Origin: Allomyces macrogynus ATCC 38327
Lineage: Eukaryota > Blastocladiomycota > Blastocladiomycetes > Blastocladiales > Blastocladiaceae
Direction of reading: 5' to 3'
NCBI GenBank assembly: GCA_000151295.1
Contig: GG745341.1
Coordinates: 881,185-905,587 of the forward strand
DNA: 24,403 nucleotides
Part shown: one piece after another, positions 1 through 9,165 of the stretch
Layout of the letters: the number at the start of each line of letters is the position of its first letter
Position numbering within the stretch: the stretch's first letter is position 1
Translations under genes and position numbers: made by a program
The notes under the pieces: generated by a model
The model's database searches: none
Seen by the model: only the letters and a program-made list of their open reading frames with translations
Told to the model about the DNA's origin: nothing

Positions 1-31
1 ACAAGCAGATCGAGTCGGAAGAAAGACTCGG

Positions 32-1480
32 ATGACGACAACCAAGTCCTCGGTCACGTCAATGGGTGGAGGCGGTGGCATGTTCGACCCGCACGCCGTC
101 GACTTTATGGCCGGGATAGACGGATCCGGTCCGTCGAGCGGCGCTCCGGGTGGGACGCGCGGGATGCCCGAATTCGCGGCCGATTCGCTGCTGGCGAACC
201 CGCGCGCGACCGCGACCAACAAGAAAAACGACGACCAGCCGTTTGTGCAATTTGGCGGCCTGCTGGCCAAACCCAAGACGTCGCTGTACCAGCAGCAGCA
301 GATCGTGCAGCAGCGGCAAAACTACTACTCGCAGCTTGCGGCCTACACGCAGCGGCAGCAGCAGGAGGCGCGGCAGCGGCACCAGGAAACGTTCAACGCG
401 CTGAACCGGCCGCGCGGGCCGCTGCTCAACGTGAACCCGCAGGCGCAGGACCGCGCGCGGAATGCGTCGGGTCTGTTGTCGGTCGTGTCGTCGCGCGAAC
501 AGTCGCGGCAGCAGCACAAACACCTGTATTCGGGGTACGGTGGGTCGGGCGTCGCCGAATTGGTTGAGCGCGGTGCTGGGTCGGGCAAGCAGGCTATGGA
601 GTTTGAGCGCGACCGCGACCGGCAGGTCATGCTCGAGCAGCGCCGGATCGCCAAGGAAATGGCCGAGGAGCAGCAGCGGCTCGAGGAACTGCGCGCGGTC
701 AAGCGGCAGCAGGAGCTCGCGCAACAGCAGCAACAACAGCAGCAGCAGCAACAACAGCAGCAGCAGCGCATGGCCTGGCCGGGGACGCCGCCGCCGGGTA
801 CCGCCATTGGAGTCGGCCCTGGTGCATCCATGTACGGCCCGCCCGTGATCCCGGCGGGCGCGCCGCCGCTCGATCCGCGCGCGAGTTACATGATGGCGCC
901 CGGGATGATGCCGCCAGTCGCGCCACACACGGACGACGACGACTCGGAAGACGGCGATGCGACCGACGTGACTGGGTCTGGGTCCGAGGCGGGTGATGGA
1001 GACGCGACCGATTCCGAGTCGGACACGGGCACGGGCAGCGACCACTCTTCAGGCGACGAGAATTTGGCGCACGACGACGCCACCACGTCAGCGACGGGCA
1101 GCGACGCTGACGGGTCGGGCGAAGAGTCGGCCGCCGAACCGGAACCGGAACCGCCGGCCAAGAGCAAGAAGTCGGCGGCACGCAAGTCGCGCGCGGTCGC
1201 ATCACCCGCGATGCCTGCGCAGGCGCCGCCTAGCTACTACCCTGTCGCGTACGCGCCGCAGCCGGCCATGTACCAGCACCCGATGATGATGCCGGGGCCC
1301 ACCATGTATGGGATGATGCCGGGCACTGCGCCGGGAATGCCCGCTCCCGCACCTGCCGCGTGGGCGCCGCAAATGTACGGTGTCATGCCCATGATGATGC
1401 CGGCCATGATGCAGCCAGCGGCCGCGCCGGCCGCGCCGAGTCCGAGAAAGGGGAAGAAGACCAGGAAGCATCGCAAGTGA
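32..1480 (+). CDS. low-complexity protein with polyQ, acidic and Met/Pro-rich regions (unrecognised; possibly 5' partial)
   Basis: One open frame of 482 codons ends in TGA at 1478-1480. I do not recognise the family. The N-terminus is Gly-rich. Residues ~70-250 are Gln/Arg-rich and probably helical, ending in a run of about 15 Gln encoded by mixed CAA/CAG codons at 722-766. Residues ~305-370 form an acidic Asp/Ser/Gly/Thr tract with repeated DATD-like units. A Lys/Ser patch (KSKKSAARKS) follows, then a Met/Pro/Ala-rich stretch with several MMMP clusters, and a basic tail ending KGKKTRKHRK. The frame has no stop between base 2 and the ATG at 32, so the true protein may start left of the window; a second in-frame ATG is at 80. 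No intron is needed. Coding is supported by the continuous frame and strong composition, but the organisation is that of a disordered protein and I assign no function. Confidence 0.7.
   Translation: MTTTKSSVTSMGGGGGMFDPHAVDFMAGIDGSGPSSGAPGGTRGMPEFAADSLLANPRATATNKKNDDQPFVQFGGLLAKPKTSLYQQQQIVQQRQNYYSQLAAYTQRQQQEARQRHQETFNALNRPRGPLLNVNPQAQDRARNASGLLSVVSSREQSRQQHKHLYSGYGGSGVAELVERGAGSGKQAMEFERDRDRQVMLEQRRIAKEMAEEQQRLEELRAVKRQQELAQQQQQQQQQQQQQQQRMAWPGTPPPGTAIGVGPGASMYGPPVIPAGAPPLDPRASYMMAPGMMPPVAPHTDDDDSEDGDATDVTGSGSEAGDGDATDSESDTGTGSDHSSGDENLAHDDATTSATGSDADGSGEESAAEPEPEPPAKSKKSAARKSRAVASPAMPAQAPPSYYPVAYAPQPAMYQHPMMMPGPTMYGMMPGTAPGMPAPAPAAWAPQMYGVMPMMMPAMMQPAAAPAAPSPRKGKKTRKHRK
722..766 (+). repeat. 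CAA/CAG trinucleotide repeat encoding polyglutamine
   Basis: Fifteen consecutive glutamine codons in the low-complexity gene, mixing CAG and CAA. The interruptions suggest selection on the amino-acid run rather than a pure, freshly slipped microsatellite. Confidence 0.9.
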
Positions 1481-3128
1481 CCGTGTGCAGCGTCGTTGTC
1501 GTTTGTTGGTCGTTGATTTTGTTCCATAGTTTTGCCGTTTTGTCACTCTCGTTTTTTGGTCCCGCCGTTTTGCGTTATGTCTGTCCCCGTCTGTGCCTTT
1601 TTCTTGTTGCTCTATCTTTCTTGCGGATGTGTTTCTGCTTTCGTCGTGGCATACCTTCCTTCTGTCGTTCTCCCCTCACCCTTGCGGAAGCACCTCCCTC
1701 GGCGAATTCGCTCTGCTTGCACCCCTCCGCTCCCCATCTCGTGTCCTCTTTCCTCCTGCTAGTTTCTCGCCTCCTTTCGGGGGCAGCATATCCAATGGGA
1801 ATCAATACCTGCCTCCCGTGCTTTAGACCTTGCTCAACCATGCCGAGGTACCTGCGACTGTATGCACGAATGCTGCGCCGCTGAACATGGTTGAGACGTC
1901 CATGGTGATAGCGGCTGTTGGCGCCCATACTCCGCGGAGCGCGCACTTTGTTGCGTGAACGTGGGTGGCCAGGTCGAGTTTGGAGTGAAGTGCTTGAAGA
2001 GTGTTTGTGTTGCGTTGGTGCCTGGATTGCCACAATCTCACAACTGGGTAGGCCTGGATGTGTCAAATCATGACAACCACACATCCACACATTCACACAT
2101 GCACATCGCCGACAGGTCTCGCCCTTGATCGAAAAACGGATGGCTGCGAGCGCCTTGGCCGACGAAATGAACTTCCGCCTCTCGCTCGCTGATGCTGTGA
2201 GGCCGCTCCAGCGAGCCCACCGATCGTCTCCCAAACACGTGCCCCGAACACGGTCCAGCAGTAATAAATGCGCGCTCATCCCTTACCTCTTAACAGAGGG
2301 CTCTCGCAGGACGTGGTGGAGCAGCGGACATGGCGGAGTGATACGTGGCAGGGAGTTGGTTCCATCAGCTTTGAAGCTGAAATGGAACCCGAACTCGGTT
2401 ATCAACGCTGTGCGCGCACACGACCGCCGCACCCGCGCGGTCCACTGCTTTTGCGAATGTTTATCCGTCATTTTCTTTGCGCGGTGGAGACGTGGAGGCG
2501 GACGGGGAGTCAGCAGTTTTTGGTGTAGACTGAAGGTGGATTTCTTGGCCATGGTTGATGTTTCGTTTCCAAAGGATGGATTGACCAGTCACTCTCTCTC
2601 TGCCATCCTGCGTGTCTTGACGGGACGGTCGCCGAGTACATCGAGCAACCGCGACGTCGATGCCGGTTCCGTGCAGGTCACATTTGGCTGCTTTCCTCCT
2701 CCATCCAGCAAATGGTTTCGCGCACTTTGAACCGCTTCTGTGCTCGGTCACTGCTAATGCTGCTGCTGCTCCATCCAAAATGGCTGCCGGGTTCGCGCAA
2801 AATGCCGTCGGCTGGCCGTGCTTGCGCTTGTCGTCCACCGAACCACCGCTCGCCGCGGCGCCCGACATACGACCGCGTGCATGCCGGCACCGCCCGACCC
2901 ATTGCTCGCGCGTTGGTTGAGTGTGGCATAACGACCGAAACTCCGTTTGTGCATCATTACCATCCCCGTGATGTGCCCGTGACGAGTTGGATGTCGAATG
3001 CACGGTCCGCTGAACCACTGGAAGTCGAGGAATTGTTCATATCAAAAACAAAAATGATTGGCAAAACAACGACTCCCAACACGACGCGACTGCTTCCCCC
3101 CTCACGCCACGCCATTCTCGCAGCCGAA
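1481..3128. other. gene-poor interval between convergent genes
   Basis: About 1.65 kb between the stop of the first gene (+) and the stop of the coiled-coil gene (-). Bases ~1495-1790 are pyrimidine-rich on the + strand, as expected of a 3' UTR or downstream region. An imperfect CACACA-like stretch lies at ~2072-2106 and an AATAAA at 2263-2268. A strong hairpin is at 2353-2396. Open frames here (for example 2125-2730 on +, 1575-2279 on -) have no recognisable domain and no persuasive splice structure, so I call no gene. A lineage-specific gene or a non-coding RNA cannot be excluded. Confidence 0.5.
2353..2396. repeat. long imperfect inverted repeat (hairpin)
   Basis: The left arm GAGTTGGTTCCATCAGCTT (2353-2371) pairs with the right arm 2374-2396. 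That gives 19 potential base pairs interrupted only by two 2-nt bulges (AA at 2380-2381, CG at 2390-2391). The apical loop is the TG at 2372-2373, or TTGA if the last pair opens. No recognised gene or tRNA overlaps. It could be a structured RNA, a regulatory hairpin or a terminal remnant of a small transposon. Confidence 0.7.
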
Positions 3129-6100
3129 TCACGCCCGCGGCGGCGGCCCGCTTGTCCGGCGCCCGCCACCAGCCATTGAGATCGACGGCGCCCTCCGCAC
3201 CGTGCGGGATCGCGGCGCACTCACGCTTTCGTCTGGTTCGTCAAACGCAAACGGATCGTAGTCCGCGGCCGGCGCGGTGCCTCGACCACGACCCGCGCCC
3301 GACGGTGTCGTCTTGGGCCCACGCGCCGAGTTCCTTCCGCGCCCATGCCCAGATGCCGTCGCCTTGACGGCCGTGGAGCTTGCCGTGCCCGACGAGCCCC
3401 CCGCGGGGTGCGCGGCCTTGCTTTCGTTCCGGCCAGGGGCCCCGGCCGCGGCGGTTTGCTCCAAGTCGCCGCATCCCCGGCCAAACTGGTCGCGAGCCCG
3501 GCAAGCGGCCCCGGGAACGGGGCTGGGTGCGGCCCCACGGCCGATGGCAACAGCGCCAATCCGTCCAAGGCGAATATGCCTTGTTTGGCCCGGGACCAAA
3601 GGTCCTGAATGAGCGCTTCCTATCATTGAGAAGAGCAAGAGCGTAAGTTGGGAATCGCCGCGAATGCAAAGCTGGAGGAGAACACGTGCCTTGGCGGCCA
3701 AGTCGGCTTGCTGCACGCGAGCCGTCTCTTCGAGCTGCCGGATCTTGTTCTGCAGGGCCACTTGCTCGCGCTGGTGCTGGGCCATGAGCTCGCCCTTGAC
3801 GTTCTTGATCGCGCGCTTCAAATCCTTTTCGTGCTACAAGCGAAACACCACGCCCATCACGACACGATGAGTGAGACCAAGCCCTCCTCGTCGCTCGCCC
3901 AGTGGATCGAAGCGTGCTTGATCAAGTGCAAAACGCACCTCTTCCCGCAACCGGGCCTCGAGCTGGTTCATTTGCAGCTCGTTGTTATCCACCACGGCCT
4001 GCAGCTCCACCGCAGCGCGCTGCTGTAGGTCGTCTACCGCGTTCTTGAGCGTCGCCATTTCTTGCGTCCACTGAGCTTGCATGGTCTCGACCTGCTGCTG
4101 GTGGGCGGAGCGGACACTTGCTCGTTCCTATCGGCACGACAAACAGAAAGTGTTAGCATCAGATCAATAACGACAAACTTGGACGCGAGCATCTGCATCG
4201 GCACATACCTCGGCGTGGGCCGCGCGGACAGCGTCCAGCTCCTGCATCACCCTCTGCACCGCCGCCTGCTCCGACTCTGCGGCCTGCGTGCGCGCCGCTT
4301 GCACCTCGGCGTCCATGGCCGCGACCATAGCTTGCATTTCCGACTCCTTGACCTGCATCGCTGCCCGCATTTCCTTTTCTGACGCATGCGCCGCTTCCTG
4401 CATCGCCGTCTGCATCTCCGACTCCTTGGCACGCACAGCCGCCTGCATTTCCATCTCCATGGCCTGCACCGCCGCATGCATTTCGGCCTCCTTGGCCTCG
4501 AGCGCCGCGCGTAGTTCCATACCCTTGGCCTGCTCCGCCGCGCGCATGGCCGCATTCTCGGCCTCAAGCGCCGCGCGCAATTCCACGTCCTTGGCCTCGA
4601 GCGCCGCACGCGTCTCGGCAAGTTCGCGAGCGCGGACCTCGGCGTCGGCATGCAGCCGGCGAATCACCGCCTCGCGCTCGTTCGACAGCTCGACAATCTG
4701 CTGGTCAAGCTGCCGTTTCTCGTCGCCATTGGCCGCGCGCAACGCGGCCGCTTCCTCTCGCAGCCGGTGCTGCTCGTGGTGCGCCTCGCCGAGCTGCGCG
4801 TGCAGCGCCGACTCGCGCGCGACCGCGTCGTTGAGCTGTGTGCGCGTCGCCGCGAGCTCCGTCTGCAAGTCGGCCGAGGCGCGTAGCCGGTTGCACAGCT
4901 GCTCCTGCTGCGCGTGCAGCTGGTCATGGAGGTCGCGAATCGATTCGCGGTGCTGCTGGGCCAGCGCGGCCGCGGCCTGCTGCTGCTCTTCTAGCTGCGT
5001 CTCGAGCCGGCGCAGCGGTTCGAGGAGCGTCGACTGCGTGCCGTCAATCGTCGACGAGATACTAGTGAGCGGATCTCGCAGCTGCTCGAGGATCTGCGAC
5101 ACTTGCGACGTGACGGTGGCGTGATACTCGGCGACACCGTGATCGCCGCGCACGAGCGCCTCCATGACGGCCGTAAATTTGTCGCCGAGAGCGTCTTGCA
5201 CGTGCGCGAGCGCCTCGTCGTGCCGCTGCTGCGCGTCGAGTTGCGCTTGCACTCGGGCCAGACTGGCCTCGGCCGCCGTGCGCAAGCCATGCTCGTGGTC
5301 GAGCTCGGTCTGCTTGGCGGCGAGCTCTTGGTCCCGGTCGCGGATCAGCTGCGTGAAGCGCTCGTTCGACTTGGCGCCTTCCTCGGTCATCGCCGCGAGA
5401 GCCTCGGCATGCTCCTCGACGAGAAGCTGCTTGATTTGCTGCACTTGCTGCACGAGCTGCGCGTGTTGCGCAATCTGGGCCTGTAACTCTGCGACCATGG
5501 CCACGGCCTGCTGGTACCGCTCCTCCAGCGCCGCGATTGTCGCCGTATGGCCCGATCGCGCCTCGTCCAGCCGCTCTTGGAGACTGCGTGTGTCGCCCTG
5601 CGCGACCGCAAGTTGAACGACGGCCTCGTCCAGCCGTTCTTGAAGACTGCGCGCGTCGCCCTGCGCAACCGCCAGCTGCGCCGCGACCTCGTCCTTGTCC
5701 TTGGTCAACCGGTCAACGAGCGCCTGCAGGTGGTGCGTTACCTTGTGCTGCTCGCGCATGAGCTGCGCCATATCGTGGTCCATCGCACCCTTGATTGCAT
5801 CCAGCTCGCGCGCCGCGCGCGTCGCGACATCGAGCGCCTGGTCCTGCGTCGCCCAATGAGCGCGCTCAAGTTCAGCCTTTTGCTGCGTGATCGCGGCCAC
5901 CATCTGCTCGAGCTCGCGCACGCGCGCCGCGAGCATGTCGCGCTCCTGGGTCGACAGCTTGGCCGTGCGCAACGACCGCACCACGGCCGAGACCACATGG
6001 TCCTCGTCGTCGTCGGCATTGCTGGCGGCGCGAGTGCGGTCGGCGTCGGCGTCGTCGATGCGCCGCCGCTTGGCGGGACGTGCCGCGCTCGGCGTCGCGG

Positions 6101-7094
6101 GCGACGGGTACGACTGGTCGTGCACGAGTTCGGGGCTCGCGTCGCGTGACATGGGCGCGGGCGACGACGCTGGTGGCGTCTCCGACTCGGGGATCGGCGA
6201 GAGGCCGGGGCGAGCGATCTCGGCGCGCCCGCCAAACGACGGTGGGCCCGGTGGAAACGGCGGGGGCGCGAGCGCGCGTGTTGGATGAGGAACGACGGGT
6301 GCGGCTTGAGCGGGCCCACGCGAAACCGGGACAGCCGGGACCTTGAACGCGGGCGTGTCGTGGGCGCGCGGCGCCGGCGCGAGGTCGTGCGAATCGGCCA
6401 CGTCCTGATCCTCCACGTCAGGGCGATGCTCATGAGCGTGCACGTCGTGGACGGGCGGTTCGAGCCGCGGGCCAAGGTCGGGCGACGGCGGCGTCAGGGC
6501 CATGGGCGCTGAGTGCTGCTGCTCCGCTTGGTGCGGCCGGTCGGGCTCGATGGTGCCTTCGAGCAGCGCGACAATCTGGTCGTGGATCGAGTCGGCGTTC
6601 GCGCGCGGCGCGGGGGTCGACGCTGTCGCCGTGGGCGCGTGAGTCGGCGTGGGCGTCGAGGCGGGTCGCGCGAGCTTCCACGTCGACTGCAAGTTGACGA
6701 GCGACCGCTTCTGGTGCACTGACATGAACTGCGCGGGCGGCGCGGCGGGCGGTGGAGCCGCGGGGTGATCGGTGTCACTGCTCGCTGATGAATCCACTGG
6801 AGGCGCGCGGGTCGCGGCAGCACTGGTCGAGGTCGCGCCGAACAAGTGGAACCCGGGCGTGCCCGTCGAGCGCGCGGGCCTGGCACCGCGGAACGGGTTG
6901 AAGCCGGTGTGCGACCAGCGTGGCGCCGAGCCGGTGGTCGCGGCAGCGGGCGTGCTCGCGCTCGCGCTCGCGTTCGACGTGGTCGCAGTACTTGCCGGGC
7001 GCGACATGGTTGCGGCAGTCGTCGGTACGGACATGTTGGCGGCACCGTTGCCCTGGTGCGTGCGCGGTGTGGGCTTGGGGTTGGCCGCCGACAT
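3129..7094 (-). CDS. large coiled-coil protein, four exons, ~1236 residues (unrecognised)
   Basis: Exons on the minus strand: 7094-4209, 4127-3939, 3833-3690 and 3619-3129. Donors are GTATGT, GTGCGT and a GC donor (AAG/GCACGT); acceptors are GATAG, TGTAG and GATAG. Residues 1 to ~335 are Pro/Ala/Ser-rich and disordered, with one NPF tripeptide in GFNPFRG (EH-domain-binding type). A basic patch PAKRRRI at ~residue 338 could be a nuclear signal. From ~370 to ~1070 the protein is almost all heptad-like coiled coil, with a 21-residue tandem repeat and a series of short E-M-x-A-A units. The C-terminus is Gly/Arg/Ser-rich with YDPFAFDEP near the end. The last exon needs one extra base to pass from the frame after the GC-AG junction into the terminal frame. 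Using GT at 3685 instead gives an unbroken 1237-residue reading but a different ~60-residue stretch. A cytoskeletal, spindle-pole or endocytic scaffold role is possible but unproven. Confidence 0.75.
5561..5686 (-). repeat. two-copy 63-bp tandem repeat inside the coiled-coil gene
   Basis: Units 5561-5623 and 5624-5686 are clearly homologous, with scattered substitutions. Each encodes a 21-residue (three-heptad) unit containing LAVAQGD and RSLQERLDEA. In-frame length and heptad register are kept, consistent with coiled-coil growth by duplication. Confidence 0.85.
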
Positions 7095-7422
7095 GATGTG
7101 GGCCCGTAGCGTCGAGCAGAGGAGAGGCGCGACACGGCACGGCGCCGAGGTTTGCAGGGAGAATGGAGACGAGCGGCAAGGACGCGCGCGACCACACCGA
7201 GTCGGGCGCGCGGTCGACGTCGTCGTCGTCGTGGAGTCCGATCAGCGTCGACTGTCGAGTCACTGCGCTTGGCTGAGCAGTGATCGCCGCGCCCGCCGCC
7301 GCTTCCGTCGCGACTCGTCTTTCGCGGCGCGCCCTGACGGTTGGAAAATGAAGATGAGACATGACCTCGTCGCGGCTCAGAAATCTATTCACGACGTACA
7401 AAACTCATGGACCAGCAATGAC
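7095..7422. promoter_or_regulatory. upstream region of the coiled-coil gene
   Basis: The 328 bp between the start of the coiled-coil gene (7094, -) and the stop of the next minus-strand gene (7423) must hold the promoter and 5' UTR of the former and the 3' end of the latter. I see no clear TATA box or other motif. Confidence 0.35.
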
Positions 7423-8018
7423 CTACGGCCGCACGCCGTGCCGCTGCGCTGCGATCTTGGCAAAGTCGTCATAGCCTCCGACGTACTTGTACTCGACCTC
7501 ATCGCACCCTTCATATACGATCGGACACGTCCGGTGCTGCGCGCTGCCGTGCACATCCTGGCGACCGTGAAAGAGCATGCAGCGCAATTTCGTCAGCTCC
7601 TTCCTCGCTCGAACCGACCCGCAAGACGCGACAAACGAACCTGCTTAAGTTCGGGCAACCGCGACCGGAAAAACTCGCTCTCCGAGAAGACGTTCGTGTC
7701 AACGTGCACATTCTCGGTCGCGACGCGCGACCCGAGCCGTAGTGCGCGCTGAAAGTACTCGCACTGCAGGAACCCCTCCTGTTGGCCATGAAAAACGACG
7801 GCAGAGGCACCCAAAATAACCGTTAGCGGTCGCTCGTTCTCCATCACGACGTGCTGAACCGGGCCTACCACGTGGTAACAGACGGTGTTGTTGCGCGGGA
7901 CCGTTTCCAAATCGCCGCTGAACGTCGTGGATTTCGACGGGTCGACCTCGAGGTTGGCTGGCGCTGGTGCGGGTGCGCGGGCCGCGTCGTCGCCGCGGAG
8001 CCATGAAAAGAGACCCAT
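7423..8018 (-). CDS. unrecognised 183-residue protein, two exons
   Basis: Exon 1 is 8018-7641 and exon 2 is 7596-7423, joined in phase 0 across a 44-nt intron with donor GTTCGT. The acceptor GGAG is at 7598-7597; an AG one codon earlier (GAAG) would add one residue. Protein start: MGLFSWLRGDDAARAPAPAP, then a compact, non-repetitive domain of ~150 residues. That domain includes VCYHVVGPVQHVVMENERPL, LGASAVVFHGQQEGFLQCEY and, in exon 2, KLRCMLFHGRQDVHG and CDEVEYKYVGGYDDFAKIAA, ending RHGVRP. The balanced composition and a spliced frame that continues a folded-looking domain argue that it is real. Gly-2 could be N-myristoylated, although position 6 is Trp rather than Ser/Thr, so this is weak. 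I do not recognise the family and assign no function. Confidence 0.7.
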
Positions 8019-9165
8019 GGTCGTTGCCTTGCTGCTGCAGGTTCAAAATATCACTTTGCCGATGCTGGGCCGTGCTTGCGAGCAGACGTTGCCGGCAGGT
8101 TGCTGATCCTCAGGGCGAGGACAACAGTTGCGGTTTCCTGATCACTTGTTGGAGCCAACAGCAACTACCAACGAAAACCTGTCCAAACCTCGGCATCACA
8201 AGAGTATGACTCACGCCTTTCATTTCCTTGAGGCTTTAATCCGTCCGCGCCGCGCTGGAATAACCTGCAAAGAATCTGGCAGACAAGAACCAGCAGCAAC
8301 CGCAGCAGACGGGTGTCCGCAAGGATCAACGACCAGTTTGTGCTGGAATGTCAACGGCATCCGCAGCGTCTTTGGCGCCGAAGGAAGGCCATGGCCAGTA
8401 CCGCTCCGACCCCGCGGCGGTCGATAAATTGAGAAACTCGGATCAATGTTGACCCCCGATATTGGCTATCACCTAGCCTCTGGCAAAATCAGCGTGCACG
8501 GCACCGGTAAGGCCTCACCAAACCGCACGGCGCCAATCCTTTGCGTGAAAGAGTCCAAGTTAAGCGCGCTCGACGAGGCCGTCGTCAAGGCCGGCTTGGT
8601 CCATGTGCCAAACTACCACTCATTCCATTGCCTGAGCGAGGCGCGCAAGGGTTACTCGCGACTGAGAGGCAACAAACGCAGGTCGATTCGACAGTCGCAT
8701 CCACGACCAACTTGCTCCACCATCCACCATTAGCCAAAGTCGCCCTCGTGCTGCCCCTTGTCTCCCGTCGCACGAGTATCGTTTGATATGCTCTTCGCAA
8801 CCATGAGCCCGGCTCGGGGCGGACGAACAAACTGGTTCAGCTCCATCGCATTTCTGCTTGACGCGGTCACGCCCGAGTGAGCTGGATTGCCCACCAAGGC
8901 CCAAAATGATTTGATCATGCTGCAAATCCAAAAATTCGACTTAGACCAATGCTTCCCAGCCGTAGAAACTGACAGCCGACCCGCTGCAAAATGCTTTCCG
9001 ATCGCCAAGACGTTGATTTCACCTTGTCGCAACTCGAGTCGCTCGGGTCGCCGCATCTGGCCTCGACAACGTCGATTGGCACAAGTGCAGGTGGCACGAC
9101 GTCCCGGCCATGGACAGCATCGAGCAGGCTGACACCACTTCAAGCTCACCAAGAGGACCGAACAA
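8019..9165. other. interval upstream of two divergent genes, containing a pseudogene
   Basis: This 1.15 kb lies between the start of the 183-residue gene (8018, -) and the proposed start of CFAP99 (9166, +), so it should contain both promoters. Its middle holds the AP-endonuclease relic listed separately. Bases ~8700-9150 have only short open frames in all six readings and I see nothing else identifiable there. Confidence 0.5.
8322..8700 (+). pseudogene. broken AP endonuclease (Apn2/APEX2 or ExoIII-type) N-terminal fragment
   Basis: Three pieces in order match the exonuclease III/AP endonuclease fold. The first is LCWNVNGIRSVFG at ~8340-8376, the family's first strand with the metal-proximal Asn. 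The second is DPAAVDKLRNSD at ~8408-8443, in a different frame. The third is ILCVKESKLSALDEAVV at ~8536-8586 and FHCLSEARKGYSR at ~8626-8664, matching the family's CLQETKL (catalytic Glu) and KGYSG motifs. Frame changes and stops (TAA ending at 8427; a TGA at the end of the second piece) separate them. The usual sequence after KGYSG is not recognisable, and neither are the C-terminal catalytic GDFN and SDH blocks. No splice model joins the pieces cleanly. I infer a decayed gene copy. LINE endonuclease is less likely because of the KGYS motif. Confidence 0.65.

Noticed and set aside
59..1045. 328-codon open frame on the minus strand opposite the first gene
   Set aside because: It mirrors the polyQ tract as a poly-Leu run and is Arg/Leu-rich throughout, as expected of an antisense shadow in GC-rich coding DNA.
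1575..2279. 234-codon open frame on the minus strand
   Set aside because: Arg/Lys-rich end derived from a pyrimidine-rich + strand, and no domain. Probably the reverse of a 3' UTR.
2125..2730. 201-codon open frame on the + strand in the gene-poor interval
   Set aside because: No recognisable domain, mixed composition, spans the hairpin, and no supporting splice structure. I cannot call it a gene from sequence alone.
3685..3686. GT donor (CAC/GTGTTC) for the third intron of the coiled-coil gene as first choice
   Set aside because: It gives an unbroken frame, but the GC donor four bases away has the same AAG/GCACGT context as a well-supported junction in the CATIP-like gene and yields a more protein-like next segment. 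Kept as the alternative model.
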